DNA of 64,000 nucleotides, taken from NCBI RefSeq assembly GCF_013409045.1, contig NZ_JACCBT010000001.1, forward strand, positions 5,084,001-5,148,000, written 5' to 3'. Shown piece by piece: positions 48,188-56,590 of this stretch. Every line of letters begins with the position of its first letter. Position 1 is the stretch's first letter. The translations under genes were made by a program, and so were the position numbers. Below the pieces are notes generated by a model. That model searched no databases. It saw only the letters and a list, made by a program, of their open reading frames with translations, and had not been told where the DNA came from. The stretch comes from Actinomadura citrea. GTDB taxonomy: Bacteria; Actinomycetota; Actinomycetes; Streptosporangiales; Streptosporangiaceae.

Positions 48188-48991
48188 TCAGAGCTTGCGG
48201 CCGACCCCGGCGTAGAACCAGATCGGCAGGGCCTCCTCAAGGGAGACCGGGTGCTCCGGCCGCCACAGCGGCGCCCACACCAGGCCCGGGTCGACCAGTT
48301 CGAAGTCGCCGAACAGGCCCGTCACCTGGTCAAGGGTGCGCGGCGTGCCGGGCGCGTTCGTCCTCTTGTAGACCTCCACGACCTTCGCCACGATGTCGGG
48401 CACGCCGTCGGCGGAGGCATGGGTGATCGCCATGTGGCTGCCGGGCGCGAGCGCCTCGCGCAGATCGGCCATGACGCCGGGCGGGTCGTCCTCGTCCGGG
48501 ATGAAGTGCAGGGTGGCGATCGTCAGCAGCGCGACCGGCTTCCCGAAGTCCAGCAGCCGGGTGATCTCGGGGTGCTCCAGGATCTCGCGGGGGCGGCGGA
48601 TGTCGGCCTGGACCATCCGGGTGCCGGGCGAGTCGGCGAGGATCGCCCGTCCGTGCGCGACGACCTGGCCGTCGTAGTCGGCATAGGCGACGCGTGCGGC
48701 GGGGTTCACCGACTGGGCGATCTGGTGGACGTTCTGCTGGGTGGGCAGCCCGGTGCCGATGTCGAGGAACTGGTCGATGCCCTGCTCGGCCATGTACCGG
48801 ACGGCGCGGCCCATGAACGCCCGGTTCTCCTTGATCAGGGTGATCAGGGTGGGGTCGGCGGACTTGGCCTCCTCGGCGCGGAGGCGGTCGGCCTCGTAGT
48901 GGTCCTTGCCGCCGAGGTAGTAGTCGTACATGCGAGCGATGTTCGGCACGCTCGGGTCGAATCCGCCTGGCCGAAGCCCCTCGCCTGCCAC
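48188..48991 (-). CDS. DUF574-type SAM-dependent methyltransferase
   Basis: 267 residues. SAM-binding motif FLDIGTGLPTQ and the family N-terminal FDPSVPNIARMYDYYLGGKDHYEADR-like region (conserved YYLGGKD). Family members are very numerous in actinomycetes and largely of unknown substrate. I prefer the GTG at 48991 because GGGAGG (48996-49001) sits four bases upstream and the protein then begins MAGEGLRPGGFDPS; an ATG at 49024 gives an 11-residue extension without a ribosome site. It is divergent from a paralogue at 49256. Confidence 0.82.
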   Translation of the reverse strand: MAGEGLRPGGFDPSVPNIARMYDYYLGGKDHYEADRLRAEEAKSADPTLITLIKENRAFMGRAVRYMAEQGIDQFLDIGTGLPTQQNVHQIAQSVNPAARVAYADYDGQVVAHGRAILADSPGTRMVQADIRRPREILEHPEITRLLDFGKPVALLTIATLHFIPDEDDPPGVMADLREALAPGSHMAITHASADGVPDIVAKVVEVYKRTNAPGTPRTLDQVTGLFGDFELVDPGLVWAPLWRPEHPVSLEEALPIWFYAGVGRKL

Positions 48992-49255
48992 CGTGCCTCC
49001 CTGCCGGCCGCCCACGCTGATCATCTTCGCACCCAACTCTACGGTCTGCGCACGTCCTGTCGGACCGGTCCACAGAAACGACCGATCACGATTCGGTCCG
49101 GCGGCACGGCCCCGGCGGCCCGGCGCCGACGATCGACGTGCCCGGCCGGGGCACCTGCCTCGAGTACGTCGGGCACACCGGAAAGGTGCGTGCCATACTG
49201 GGCGATTCCCGGCCGCCGTGCGTCACCGCTCGGATGTCAGCTGAATGGAGAAGCC
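48992..49255. other. Intergenic region between divergent methyltransferase paralogues
   Basis: A divergent gap of about 264 bases carrying the start signals for both methyltransferase genes. A GGGAGG (minus strand, 48996-49001) and GGAG (plus strand, about 49247) mark the two ribosome sites. No palindrome or repeat was seen. Confidence 0.4.
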
Positions 49256-50077
49256 ATGCCCTTCCCCGCGGGGCACGAGCCGCAGACCTTCGATCCGACG
49301 GCGCCCAACGAGAGCCGGATGCACGACTACTTCCTCGGCGGCAAGGACAATTACGCCGCGGACCGGCAGGCGGCGCTCCAGGCGATCGAGCTGGCGCCGG
49401 AACTGCCGGTCCTGGCACGCGAGGGGCGCAAGTTCCTGGACCGCGTCGTGCGGTTCCTCGCCGCCGCGGGGATACGCCAGTTCCTCGACATCGGGACCGG
49501 CCTGCCCACCCAGGGAAGCGTGCACCAGATCGCCCAGGCGGTGGCGCCGGACTGCCGGGTCGTCTACGTGGACAACGACCCCGTCGTGCGCGTCCACGCG
49601 CAGGCACTGCTGGGAAAGAACCCCTACACCACGGTCGTCGAGGCCGACATGCGGGATGCCGAAGGAATCGCGCGGCACCCCGACCTGCGCCGCCTGATCG
49701 ACCTCGACCGGCCGACGGCGCTGCTGTTCTTCCACGTGCTCTACGCCATTCCCGACGACGAGGAAGTGGCGTGGAGCGTCCGGCGGCTGGGCGACCTCAT
49801 GGCGCCGGGCAGCCATATCGCGATCTCCCATCCGGTCAGCGACCTGTGCCCGGAGGTCACCGCCAGGCTCGCCTTCCTCTACCAGCAGGAGACCCACGCG
49901 ATCCGCGGCAAGCCGCGCTCGAACGTCCGGACCAGGGCCGAGGTGGAAGGGCTCTTCTCCGGCTGGGACCTGATCGAGCCCGGCGTCGTCTACCTCCCCC
50001 TGTGGCGTCCCGAGCACGAGACCATCGAGTCGTCCAGGCCGATCTGGAGCGTCGGGGGCGTCGGGCGCAAACCCTGA
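49256..50077 (+). CDS. DUF574-type SAM-dependent methyltransferase, paralogue
   Basis: 273 residues. FDPTAPNESRMHDYFLGGKDNY and FLDIGTGLPTQGSVHQIAQ show the same family as the divergent neighbour, with perhaps half of the residues identical by eye in the N-terminal half. ATG with GGAG five bases upstream. The stop is seven bases from the end of the convergent N-acetylglucosaminidase gene. Substrate unknown. Confidence 0.82.
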   Translation: MPFPAGHEPQTFDPTAPNESRMHDYFLGGKDNYAADRQAALQAIELAPELPVLAREGRKFLDRVVRFLAAAGIRQFLDIGTGLPTQGSVHQIAQAVAPDCRVVYVDNDPVVRVHAQALLGKNPYTTVVEADMRDAEGIARHPDLRRLIDLDRPTALLFFHVLYAIPDDEEVAWSVRRLGDLMAPGSHIAISHPVSDLCPEVTARLAFLYQQETHAIRGKPRSNVRTRAEVEGLFSGWDLIEPGVVYLPLWRPEHETIESSRPIWSVGGVGRKP

Positions 50078-50084
50078 GCGCGCG

Positions 50085-53000
50085 TCACCCCACCGGAGTG
50101 CCGTAGACGCTGACCTCCGTGAGGTGGAAGGTGAGGTTGGCGGTGTTGCCGGAACCGACCACCCGGATGTAGCGGGCCTCGGCCTCGGTGGTCATGGTGT
50201 CGCCCGCGTCGGCGGCGGGGCGGGGCCCGTTGCGCCCGCCGAGGGTGAACCAGTGGTCGCCGTCGAGGCTGCCCTCCAGCCGGTAGGTGTAGTAGCGGGT
50301 CCCGTCGACGTAGTTGCGGACGTTGACGCGCGAGACGTCGTCGACGGCGCCCAGGTCGACCCGCCACCAGTTCTCGCCGTAGGTCATCTGGCCGCCCCAG
50401 TAGGGCGAGTTGGCGCGGCTGCCGTCGTTGGCGGCCTCCGGCGGCCGCCCGGGCTCGGAGGACAGCGCCGTCACCGGCTTGCGGAGGCTCTGCAGCGGGT
50501 CGCCCGACCCGTCCCGGGACGTGCTGGGCGAGGCGACGATTCCGCCGCCGAACTGCGCGATCGCCTCCTGAGCGGTGTGGCCGTTGACCGCGCTGACGAA
50601 CATGCCGACGTCCTGGGCGCCCGCCGTGCCGGGGACCGTGCCGGAGCCGACCACGGCCCAGTTCCTGCCGTCGGAGCTGCACGATCCCGTCATCCGGTCG
50701 CCGTCCCTGCTCAGCCGCACGTGGACCTCGCCCGCGGTGAACCCGCCGACCTCGGTGTAGTGGTCGAGCCGGCCGTCGCCGTCGGCGTCGCGGGAGAAGA
50801 CGCACCCGTGGGCGGGCGTCACGGCGATGGTGGCGTACCCGGCGGACCCGGCCCGGGCCAGGTCGTCGCCCGCGACCAGTCCGGCCCGCGTCCAGTCGGA
50901 CGCCCCGTCCAGCCTGGTCACCTTCGTGGAGACCGCGTGCCCCGGGGTCAGCCCGTCTTCCTTGTAGACGGTCGCGAACTCGTTGGTCTCGCCCCACATG
51001 TCCTTGCCGCCCGCGGCGATGCCGACCGTGTCGCCGGACTGCGCGAACTCGGCCGCGGTGGAGGCGAAGGTCTTGTAGGGCGCCCCCACCGTGCCGCTGC
51101 CGACCATGAGGAGGGAGTGGGCGCTCGCCTGTTCGGAGTCGCCTCCGGCGGTGCGCCACGAGACCGTGGCGTCCAGGCCCGGCAGGGCGCCGGGCCGGGC
51201 GTCGGCGGGTGCGGTCACCGTCCAGGTCGCGGTGGCGGTCTCGCCGGGGGCGACATCGCCGGCGGGGCCGGATCCCGCCGCGATCCTGTAGCCGGCTGGT
51301 GCGGCCAGCCGGAAGCGCGCCTTCCGGGCCTCGCTGAGCGTCGACTCGTTGGTGAACGTCGCGGTGACGCGGACGGCGCCGCCCGGCTCGACGCCCTTGC
51401 GGTCGGTGGCGAGGGCCAGCGCGCCCGCCGGTTCCTCGGCCACCCGCCGCGCCAGCCGGTGGGCGTCGCCGCGCGGCTCGGCGGCGTAGCGGGTGCCGCC
51501 GTGCGCCCAGCGCTCGGCCACGGCGCGCCAGTCGATCCGCTGCGGCTCCGCGCCGGTCCTCATGGCGCGCCCGAGCTCGTCGAAGAACGTCCTCCAGCGC
51601 TCGGCGTAGTAGCCGCCGACCAGCCCGTTGAACTCGCGGCGCGCGTAGTCCTGGAGGCCGGGGCTGTCGCTCTCCCATAGCGTGACCAGCGACTTGAGGT
51701 TGTAGTCGAGGGTCGCCGCCTCCCTGCGGTCCGCCGCCTGCCGGGACGCCTCGCGCTGCCAGGTGCCGAGGAGGAAGTGCGGGTCGGCGCCGAGGACGTC
51801 GTCCATGAGGCGGATCTCGCCCATCCACCGGTCGGTGAGCCGCGCGAAGGCGGTGCGGTCGCCGTCCCGGTAGGCGGCGCGGATCTTCGGCAGGAGCAGC
51901 CTGCCGCGGTTGGCCAGCACCTGCCTGGCGACGTCCACGAGGTCGTAGCGGTACGCGCCGGAGCGCCGCAGCCGCGGATCGACGTCGAGCAGTTCGCGCA
52001 GGGCCTTCTCGAACTCGCCCGGGTCGTACTGCAGCGGCGTCCCGGTGGCGGTGAGGTTCGGCTGGTCGTCGAACAGGCCGGTCACGTGCCGGGTGTCCTT
52101 GCCCGCGGGCCACGCGTAGGCGGTCCGGCCGATGATCCGCCAGGCCGCGAGCGCGTGCGGGTCGGCGGCCCCGTAGCGGGCGGTGGCGTACTGGTCGAAC
52201 CAGGCGTCCACGTCGACCGGGCCGTCCCGCCACGGCATGTCGGCGAAGAACGCCACCGCGGCCGGGTTGTTGTCGATGGCCTCGGGCATCAGCGCGATGC
52301 CGTTCATGGCCGTGCCCTGCCTGGCGCGCCAGGCGTGGAACTTCTCGTTCCACACGGTGAGGCCGGCGCCGAAGTTCTGGTGGCCGCCGAAGTTCCAGAT
52401 CGTGCCGAAGGCGTACTGCGTGCCGAGGAAGTCCTTGTCGCGGTCGGTGATGTCGGGCTGCTCTGTGATGCCGTCCACGATGAACATGCGGGAGCGGTCG
52501 ACCGCCTGGAGGGTCTCCTTTCGGGGGTTGTTCTGCCAGCCGAGGATCACCCAGGTCGCGCCGGGATGCGCCGCTTCGAGCGCGTCCTGCACGGCCCGGT
52601 ACGCCTCGGGCACCGGCACGGACCCGGCCCGCCCGCCCTCGTGCAGGAGGTCCATCTTGTACATCGTGCTCGCCCCGTACAGCTGGGTCTGCGCCTGGTA
52701 GAACGCGCCGGCGACCTTGCCGAACTCGGGCCCGGTCGGGTCGAGCCAGTCGGCGCGCTCCAGGCCGTTCCAGGTGCCCTGCGGGACAGTGTTGGCGCCG
52801 GGATTGCGGGTCTCGAAGTCGGTCGGGACGGTGCCGTAGAAGCCCGGCAGCACCGGCGTCATGCCCAGCTCGCGCAGCCGGCCGACCATGCGCCGGGCGA
52901 GCGCCGCACGCCGGTCGATCAGCTGCTGGGAGATCGGCGAGTCGGTGCAGCACATGTTCTGCAGCAGCCACCACGCCTGATGGCCCGGCTGCGGGATCCA

Positions 53001-53612
53001 GGCGCGCATGTCCGCGGCGCTGTAGCCGAACTGCTGGAACGTCCGCTGGTAGACCGCGTCCTGCCCCTCGTACACGAGGACCTCGTTGATGCCGAGCAGC
53101 GCGAGCGCGTCGATGCGGCGCTCCCACTCCTCCCAGCTCAGGTACGCGCCGGCGTATCCCTCGTTGGTGTCGTTGAGCGCGAACCGGTGCGCGACCGAGG
53201 AGTCGGCCTCGATCGGCGCGGACGGCAGCGGCAGCCGCCCGGGCAGGTCGAGCTGCGTCCCGCCGATGGCGACGTTCGCGTGCGCGACCTCCCGCAGGTA
53301 ACGGCCGAATCCTGTGAGCTGGACGGCCGGGGACGTGCCCGCGACGACCAGACGGCCGTGCTCGGCGGAGACCCGGAAGCGGTCGGGGCCGGAGCCCCTG
53401 GGGATGGTCCGCAGCTCGACCTGGCCTGCCCTTCCCCGGCCGAGGAGCCGCTCCAGCGCGCGGGCGGCGGGTCCGGTGGCGCGGGCCGCCGGTTCGGCGT
53501 CGCGCGCGGCGGCCGGAACCACCGCGGTCATCGAGACCGCCAGCAGCGCGACCAGCATGACGATGGCCGACCGCAAGCGGCCACCGGTTTCCGTTCGTCG
53601 GCCCGGGACCAT
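50085..53612 (-). CDS. Secreted alpha-N-acetylglucosaminidase (GH89), multidomain
   Basis: 1175 residues. Signal peptide at about 15-38 (IVMLVALLAVSMTAVVPAAA). Residues about 50-130 are the NAGLU N-terminal domain, 130-470 the barrel (LNDTNEGYAGAYLSWEEWERRID, WLLQNMCCTDSPISQQL, LPGFYGTVPTDFE), then the helical C-domain to about 760. After this come an NPCBM-associated domain (GGAVRVTATFTNES), a jelly-roll domain like DUF1349 (SRDADGDGRLDHYTE), and a C-terminal F5/8 type C carbohydrate-binding domain. It removes terminal alpha-GlcNAc from glycans. ATG at 53612 has GGAGG eight bases upstream. Confidence 0.9.
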   Translation of the reverse strand: MVPGRRTETGGRLRSAIVMLVALLAVSMTAVVPAAARDAEPAARATGPAARALERLLGRGRAGQVELRTIPRGSGPDRFRVSAEHGRLVVAGTSPAVQLTGFGRYLREVAHANVAIGGTQLDLPGRLPLPSAPIEADSSVAHRFALNDTNEGYAGAYLSWEEWERRIDALALLGINEVLVYEGQDAVYQRTFQQFGYSAADMRAWIPQPGHQAWWLLQNMCCTDSPISQQLIDRRAALARRMVGRLRELGMTPVLPGFYGTVPTDFETRNPGANTVPQGTWNGLERADWLDPTGPEFGKVAGAFYQAQTQLYGASTMYKMDLLHEGGRAGSVPVPEAYRAVQDALEAAHPGATWVILGWQNNPRKETLQAVDRSRMFIVDGITEQPDITDRDKDFLGTQYAFGTIWNFGGHQNFGAGLTVWNEKFHAWRARQGTAMNGIALMPEAIDNNPAAVAFFADMPWRDGPVDVDAWFDQYATARYGAADPHALAAWRIIGRTAYAWPAGKDTRHVTGLFDDQPNLTATGTPLQYDPGEFEKALRELLDVDPRLRRSGAYRYDLVDVARQVLANRGRLLLPKIRAAYRDGDRTAFARLTDRWMGEIRLMDDVLGADPHFLLGTWQREASRQAADRREAATLDYNLKSLVTLWESDSPGLQDYARREFNGLVGGYYAERWRTFFDELGRAMRTGAEPQRIDWRAVAERWAHGGTRYAAEPRGDAHRLARRVAEEPAGALALATDRKGVEPGGAVRVTATFTNESTLSEARKARFRLAAPAGYRIAAGSGPAGDVAPGETATATWTVTAPADARPGALPGLDATVSWRTAGGDSEQASAHSLLMVGSGTVGAPYKTFASTAAEFAQSGDTVGIAAGGKDMWGETNEFATVYKEDGLTPGHAVSTKVTRLDGASDWTRAGLVAGDDLARAGSAGYATIAVTPAHGCVFSRDADGDGRLDHYTEVGGFTAGEVHVRLSRDGDRMTGSCSSDGRNWAVVGSGTVPGTAGAQDVGMFVSAVNGHTAQEAIAQFGGGIVASPSTSRDGSGDPLQSLRKPVTALSSEPGRPPEAANDGSRANSPYWGGQMTYGENWWRVDLGAVDDVSRVNVRNYVDGTRYYTYRLEGSLDGDHWFTLGGRNGPRPAADAGDTMTTEAEARYIRVVGSGNTANLTFHLTEVSVYGTPVG

Positions 53613-53633
53613 GGCGGACACCTCCACCGCGAG

Positions 53634-53656
53634 GTTTGTTAAGCTCGTTGAAAAAC
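53634..53656. promoter_or_regulatory. Imperfect palindrome between NAGLU and ROK genes
   Basis: GTTTGTTAA-GCTCG-TTGAAAAAC: arms of nine bases match at seven positions. It lies in the AT-richest part of the 114-base divergent gap and is a candidate site for the ROK repressor. Confidence 0.45.
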
Positions 53657-53726
53657 TGGAGCGGCCTTCATCATGAGGGCGCCGGGCCCCGCGGTCAAGG
53701 GTTCGTCCGCGATCTTCTGGAGGGGC

Positions 53727-54905
53727 ATGAAAGAGGATCGCGCGGTCGGCACCCCGGTGCTGCGCCGCCTCAACACCGCCGCCGTTCTGCGGGCGGTGCG
53801 CGAGCGCGCGCCCGATCCGCTGCGCCTGGCCGAACTCGTCGAGCTGACCGGGCTCACCCGTCCCACCGTGGGGCAGGCGGTGGACGACCTGGTCGAGGCC
53901 GGCTGGCTCCAGCAGCACGATCCGGCGGCCGCCTCCCGGCACGGCGGCCGCCCCGCCGTGCGCGTCTCTCTGCGGGGCCGCGCCGCGCCCGTGCTGGGGC
54001 TCGACGTCGGCCCCCACACGGTCAGCGCGGGGGTCAGCGACCTCGCCGCGCGGCGCCTGGCGGCCGTGCGCCGCCCGGTCGGGCGGAGCGAGGCCGGTCA
54101 CCTCCTGCGCGCCGTCGACGAGGTGATCGAGAGCGCCCTGCGGGAGGCCGGCCTCGGTGCGGACGAGATCGCCGGCGTGGTGGTCGCGACGCCGGGCATC
54201 GTCGACCCCGGCGCCGGGCGCGTCCTGCTGGCGCCGAGCGTCCCGGGCTGGACGTCGGTGGACCTCTCCGGCCACCTGCGCGACCGCTTTCCCTGCCCCG
54301 TCCAGGTCGAGAACGACGCCAACCTCGCCGCCCTGGCCGTCGCCGGTGAGCGCGGGACCCTGCTGGCCGTGCAGTGGGGCGAGCGCCTGGGCGCGGGCGT
54401 CGTGATCGACGGCCGCCTCCACCGGGGCTCGGGCGCCGCCGGGGAGATCGGCTTCATCCGCCCGCCCGGCCGCGTCCCGGAGACCGGCGACGGGCGGGGC
54501 CCGCTGGAGCGCACCATCGGCGCCGAGGCCATCGCCGCGCGGGCCCGCCGCGCCGCTCGCGGGCACCCCGAGTCCGCCCTGCGCGGCGGCGAGCCCGACG
54601 CCGCCGCCGTCTTCGCCGCGGCCGCCGCCGGAGACGCCGTCGCCCAGGGGGTCGTGGACGCCGTGGCCGCGACCTTCGCGCAGGCGATCGCCCCCGCCGT
54701 GCTGGTCCTCGACCCCGACACCGTCGTGATCGGCGGCGGCGTCGCCCGCGCCGGGTCCGTCCTGCTCGGCGCCATCACCCGGCACCTGACCGAGCTGACC
54801 CTCACCCCTCCCACCGTGGAGTTCTCCGGCCTCGCGGAGGACACCGTCCTCACCGGCGCCCTGCACCTGGCCCTCGACGAGGTCTGGCGCCGCCTCACCG
54901 TCTGA
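53727..54905 (+). CDS. ROK-family transcriptional regulator
   Basis: 392 residues. N-terminal winged helix (LAELVELTGLTRPTVGQAVDDLVEAG) followed by the ROK sugar-binding domain: VLGLDVGPHTVSAG, VVVATPGIVDPG and ENDANLAALAVAGE. The zinc-binding CxCGxxGC motif of ROK kinases is absent (the region reads IGFIRPPGRVP), which argues for a pure regulator. ATG at 53727 is preceded by GGAGGGG; an earlier in-frame start at 53673 lacks support. Divergent from the NAGLU gene, which it probably controls in response to a GlcNAc-related sugar. Confidence 0.85.
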   Translation: MKEDRAVGTPVLRRLNTAAVLRAVRERAPDPLRLAELVELTGLTRPTVGQAVDDLVEAGWLQQHDPAAASRHGGRPAVRVSLRGRAAPVLGLDVGPHTVSAGVSDLAARRLAAVRRPVGRSEAGHLLRAVDEVIESALREAGLGADEIAGVVVATPGIVDPGAGRVLLAPSVPGWTSVDLSGHLRDRFPCPVQVENDANLAALAVAGERGTLLAVQWGERLGAGVVIDGRLHRGSGAAGEIGFIRPPGRVPETGDGRGPLERTIGAEAIAARARRAARGHPESALRGGEPDAAAVFAAAAAGDAVAQGVVDAVAATFAQAIAPAVLVLDPDTVVIGGGVARAGSVLLGAITRHLTELTLTPPTVEFSGLAEDTVLTGALHLALDEVWRRLTV

Positions 54906-54917
54906 GGCGCCGAAAGA

Positions 54918-55567
54918 TCATCCAGGAAGGGTGTCGAAGAGGTTGGGCAGGCCGGAGCGGTAGCGCTGGGCGTCGAGCATCTTGAGGCCGTCAAGTTCGG
55001 GCGGCTGGTAGAGCTCCCACATCGGGACCCGTTCCGCGGGAGAGCCGGCCGCGTCCAGCAGCGCGTTGACGGCGGCGCGGCCGGACTCGTTCGCGCCCTC
55101 CATGGTGGCCAGGTCTACATGGGTGCGGACGTAGTCGCCGGCCATGAACAGGTTCGGGATCCGCGTGCGGGCGCTCGGCCGGTTCTGCCAGCTTCCGACC
55201 GTGTTCACCATCAGCGGCTCGTCGTTGGCGCTGCTCTCGACGGTGGGACCGTCCGCCGCGGTCACCCGCGCGGTCGGTTCCGGCAGGACGGTCTTGGCCC
55301 CCTCTCCGGGTACCGGAAGATCACCGCGGTGGGGACGGGCGCGGTGAGCAGCATCGCGATGAAGGTGCGGCGCGTCGCCGGATCCATCACGTGCGTGTAC
55401 CACCACTCGGTGGTGGATCCGGGGTGCGGCCCGTCGTCGGACGGTTCGGCGAGCTTGCCGGGCACCTGGGTGAGGTCGGAGCGCTTGATGTCGGTGCGGG
55501 GGATCCAGGAGCCCCGGCCGGCCGCGGGCGCCGGTTCCGGCGGTGCTGTCAAGCATTGTGTCGACAC
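54918..55567 (-). pseudogene. Chimeric remnant: AttH/CrtC-like start joined to FAD oxidoreductase end
   Basis: Reading on the minus strand from a GTG at 55567, about 88 codons resemble the start of a lipocalin-like AttH/CrtC protein (TTEWWYTHVMDPATRRTFI). They are followed, in a different frame, by about 128 codons (to 54918) that match the C-terminus of an FAD-dependent oxidoreductase: IPNLFMAGDYVRTHVDLATMEGANESGRAAVNALL and LDAQRYRSGLPN. The frames join at a run of five Gs (plus-strand C at 55298-55302); one extra G would restore a continuous frame. The likely history is a deletion fusing two neighbouring genes, then a frameshift. Both families often sit side by side in actinomycetes. Confidence 0.7.
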
Positions 55568-55568
55568 A
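55557..55568. promoter_or_regulatory. Perfect 12-bp palindrome, TetR operator candidate
   Basis: TGTGTCGACACA lies 37 bases upstream of the TetR start and right at the start codon of the divergent remnant gene. It is the obvious autoregulatory site for the TetR protein. Confidence 0.65.
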
Positions 55569-55605
55569 CTGTCCGATCCTGGCCTGGAGGCGGTACGCTG
55601 CGGCC

Positions 55606-56268
55606 ATGGCGACCACCACCCAGCCCCGCAGGAAGGTCCGGGAGCGGCGCGACGACGTCCGGCGCCGCGTGCTGCGGACGGCGACGGAGATGATGGCCGA
55701 CGGCACGCCCTACACCGAGCTGCCCGTGCAACGCATCGCCGAGCGAGCGCGGGTGGCGCGCTCCACCCTCTACCTGCACTTCCCGGACAAGAGCCGGCTG
55801 CTCCTCGCGCTGGCGGACGAGGCGGTCGACGCACTGTTCGGCGAGGCCGTCATCTGGTGGCGGGCCGACCACTCCGACGGGGTCGACGGCGTCGCCCGCG
55901 CCATGCGGCAGATGATCATCGCGTACCGCGAGCACCGCCGCGTCCTGCACGCCCTGGCCGAGGTCGCCGGGTACGACCCCGAGGTCGCGGAGTTCTGGCG
56001 CGAGCGGATACGGCGGTTCGCCGCCGTCGTGCAGAACCGGCTGGAGAGGGAGCGGCGGGCGGGCACCGTGGACCCGGAGATGGACGTCCGGTCGACGGCC
56101 CAGGTACTGATCTGGACCGTGGAACGGACGATCTCCGCGCACTGCCACCACGACGAGGGCGCGGGAGACGAGCGGATCGCGCGCACCCTCGCCCGGACGA
56201 TCTGGCTCACGGTCTACGGTGCGACGCCCGCACCGCCCCGCGGCGACCGGCGCTCGGCAAACCGGTAG
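55606..56268 (+). CDS. TetR-family transcriptional regulator
   Basis: 220 residues. Helix-turn-helix at about 28-65 (ELPVQRIAERARVARSTLYLHFPDKSRLLLAL). C-terminal ligand domain not assignable. ATG at 55606 gives MATTTQPRRKVRER; the reading frame extends upstream but without ribosome site. The region between it and the divergent remnant gene carries the perfect palindrome TGTGTCGACACA. Its original target was probably the now-broken oxidoreductase operon. Confidence 0.85.
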   Translation: MATTTQPRRKVRERRDDVRRRVLRTATEMMADGTPYTELPVQRIAERARVARSTLYLHFPDKSRLLLALADEAVDALFGEAVIWWRADHSDGVDGVARAMRQMIIAYREHRRVLHALAEVAGYDPEVAEFWRERIRRFAAVVQNRLERERRAGTVDPEMDVRSTAQVLIWTVERTISAHCHHDEGAGDERIARTLARTIWLTVYGATPAPPRGDRRSANR

Positions 56269-56590
56269 CGCCCGGGATCCTCGGACGGGAACGGGGCCGG
56301 CACGGACCCGCCCACGTCACGCCGGCTCACGTACGCGCGGCCGGGCGTTCACTCGCCGACATATTCGCTAAGAATTCATATAGCGAATTGCTTTGGAACG
56401 CGACTTTCCATGGGAAGCGACTTTCCAGCGGAGCGCCGGTGGATTGGTCCCGGCACCAGGCGGCCGCCGCCTGCGCGAATATGCGCGGCCCGTTCGGCGG
56501 CCGAACCATTGAGCCTGGACGATAATGCGCGCTACGCTCAACAGTGGGGGATTTTCCATAGCCGTTCGGCTCGGGCGGAGGAGTGGTCAC
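56269..56590 (+). promoter_or_regulatory. Regulatory region upstream of FAD protein gene
   Basis: About 320 bases, AT-rich in the middle. It contains a perfect 8-base inverted repeat ATTCGCTA (56363-56370) / TAGCGAAT (56381-56388) with a ten-base spacer, and 12 bases further two direct copies of GCGACTTTCCA (56400-56410 and 56417-56427). These look like binding sites controlling the FAD/PEP-utilizing pair. Confidence 0.55.

Noticed and set aside
51777..53642. Long plus-strand frame opposite the GH89 gene
   Set aside because: Its sequence is composition-driven; the opposite strand encodes a clear enzyme.
55606..56268. The TetR protein as the Lcp repressor (LcpR)
   Set aside because: Its own promoter palindrome (TGTGTCGACACA) is unlike the lcp operator (TATTGGC-N5-GCCAATA), and it is over 5 kb from lcp.
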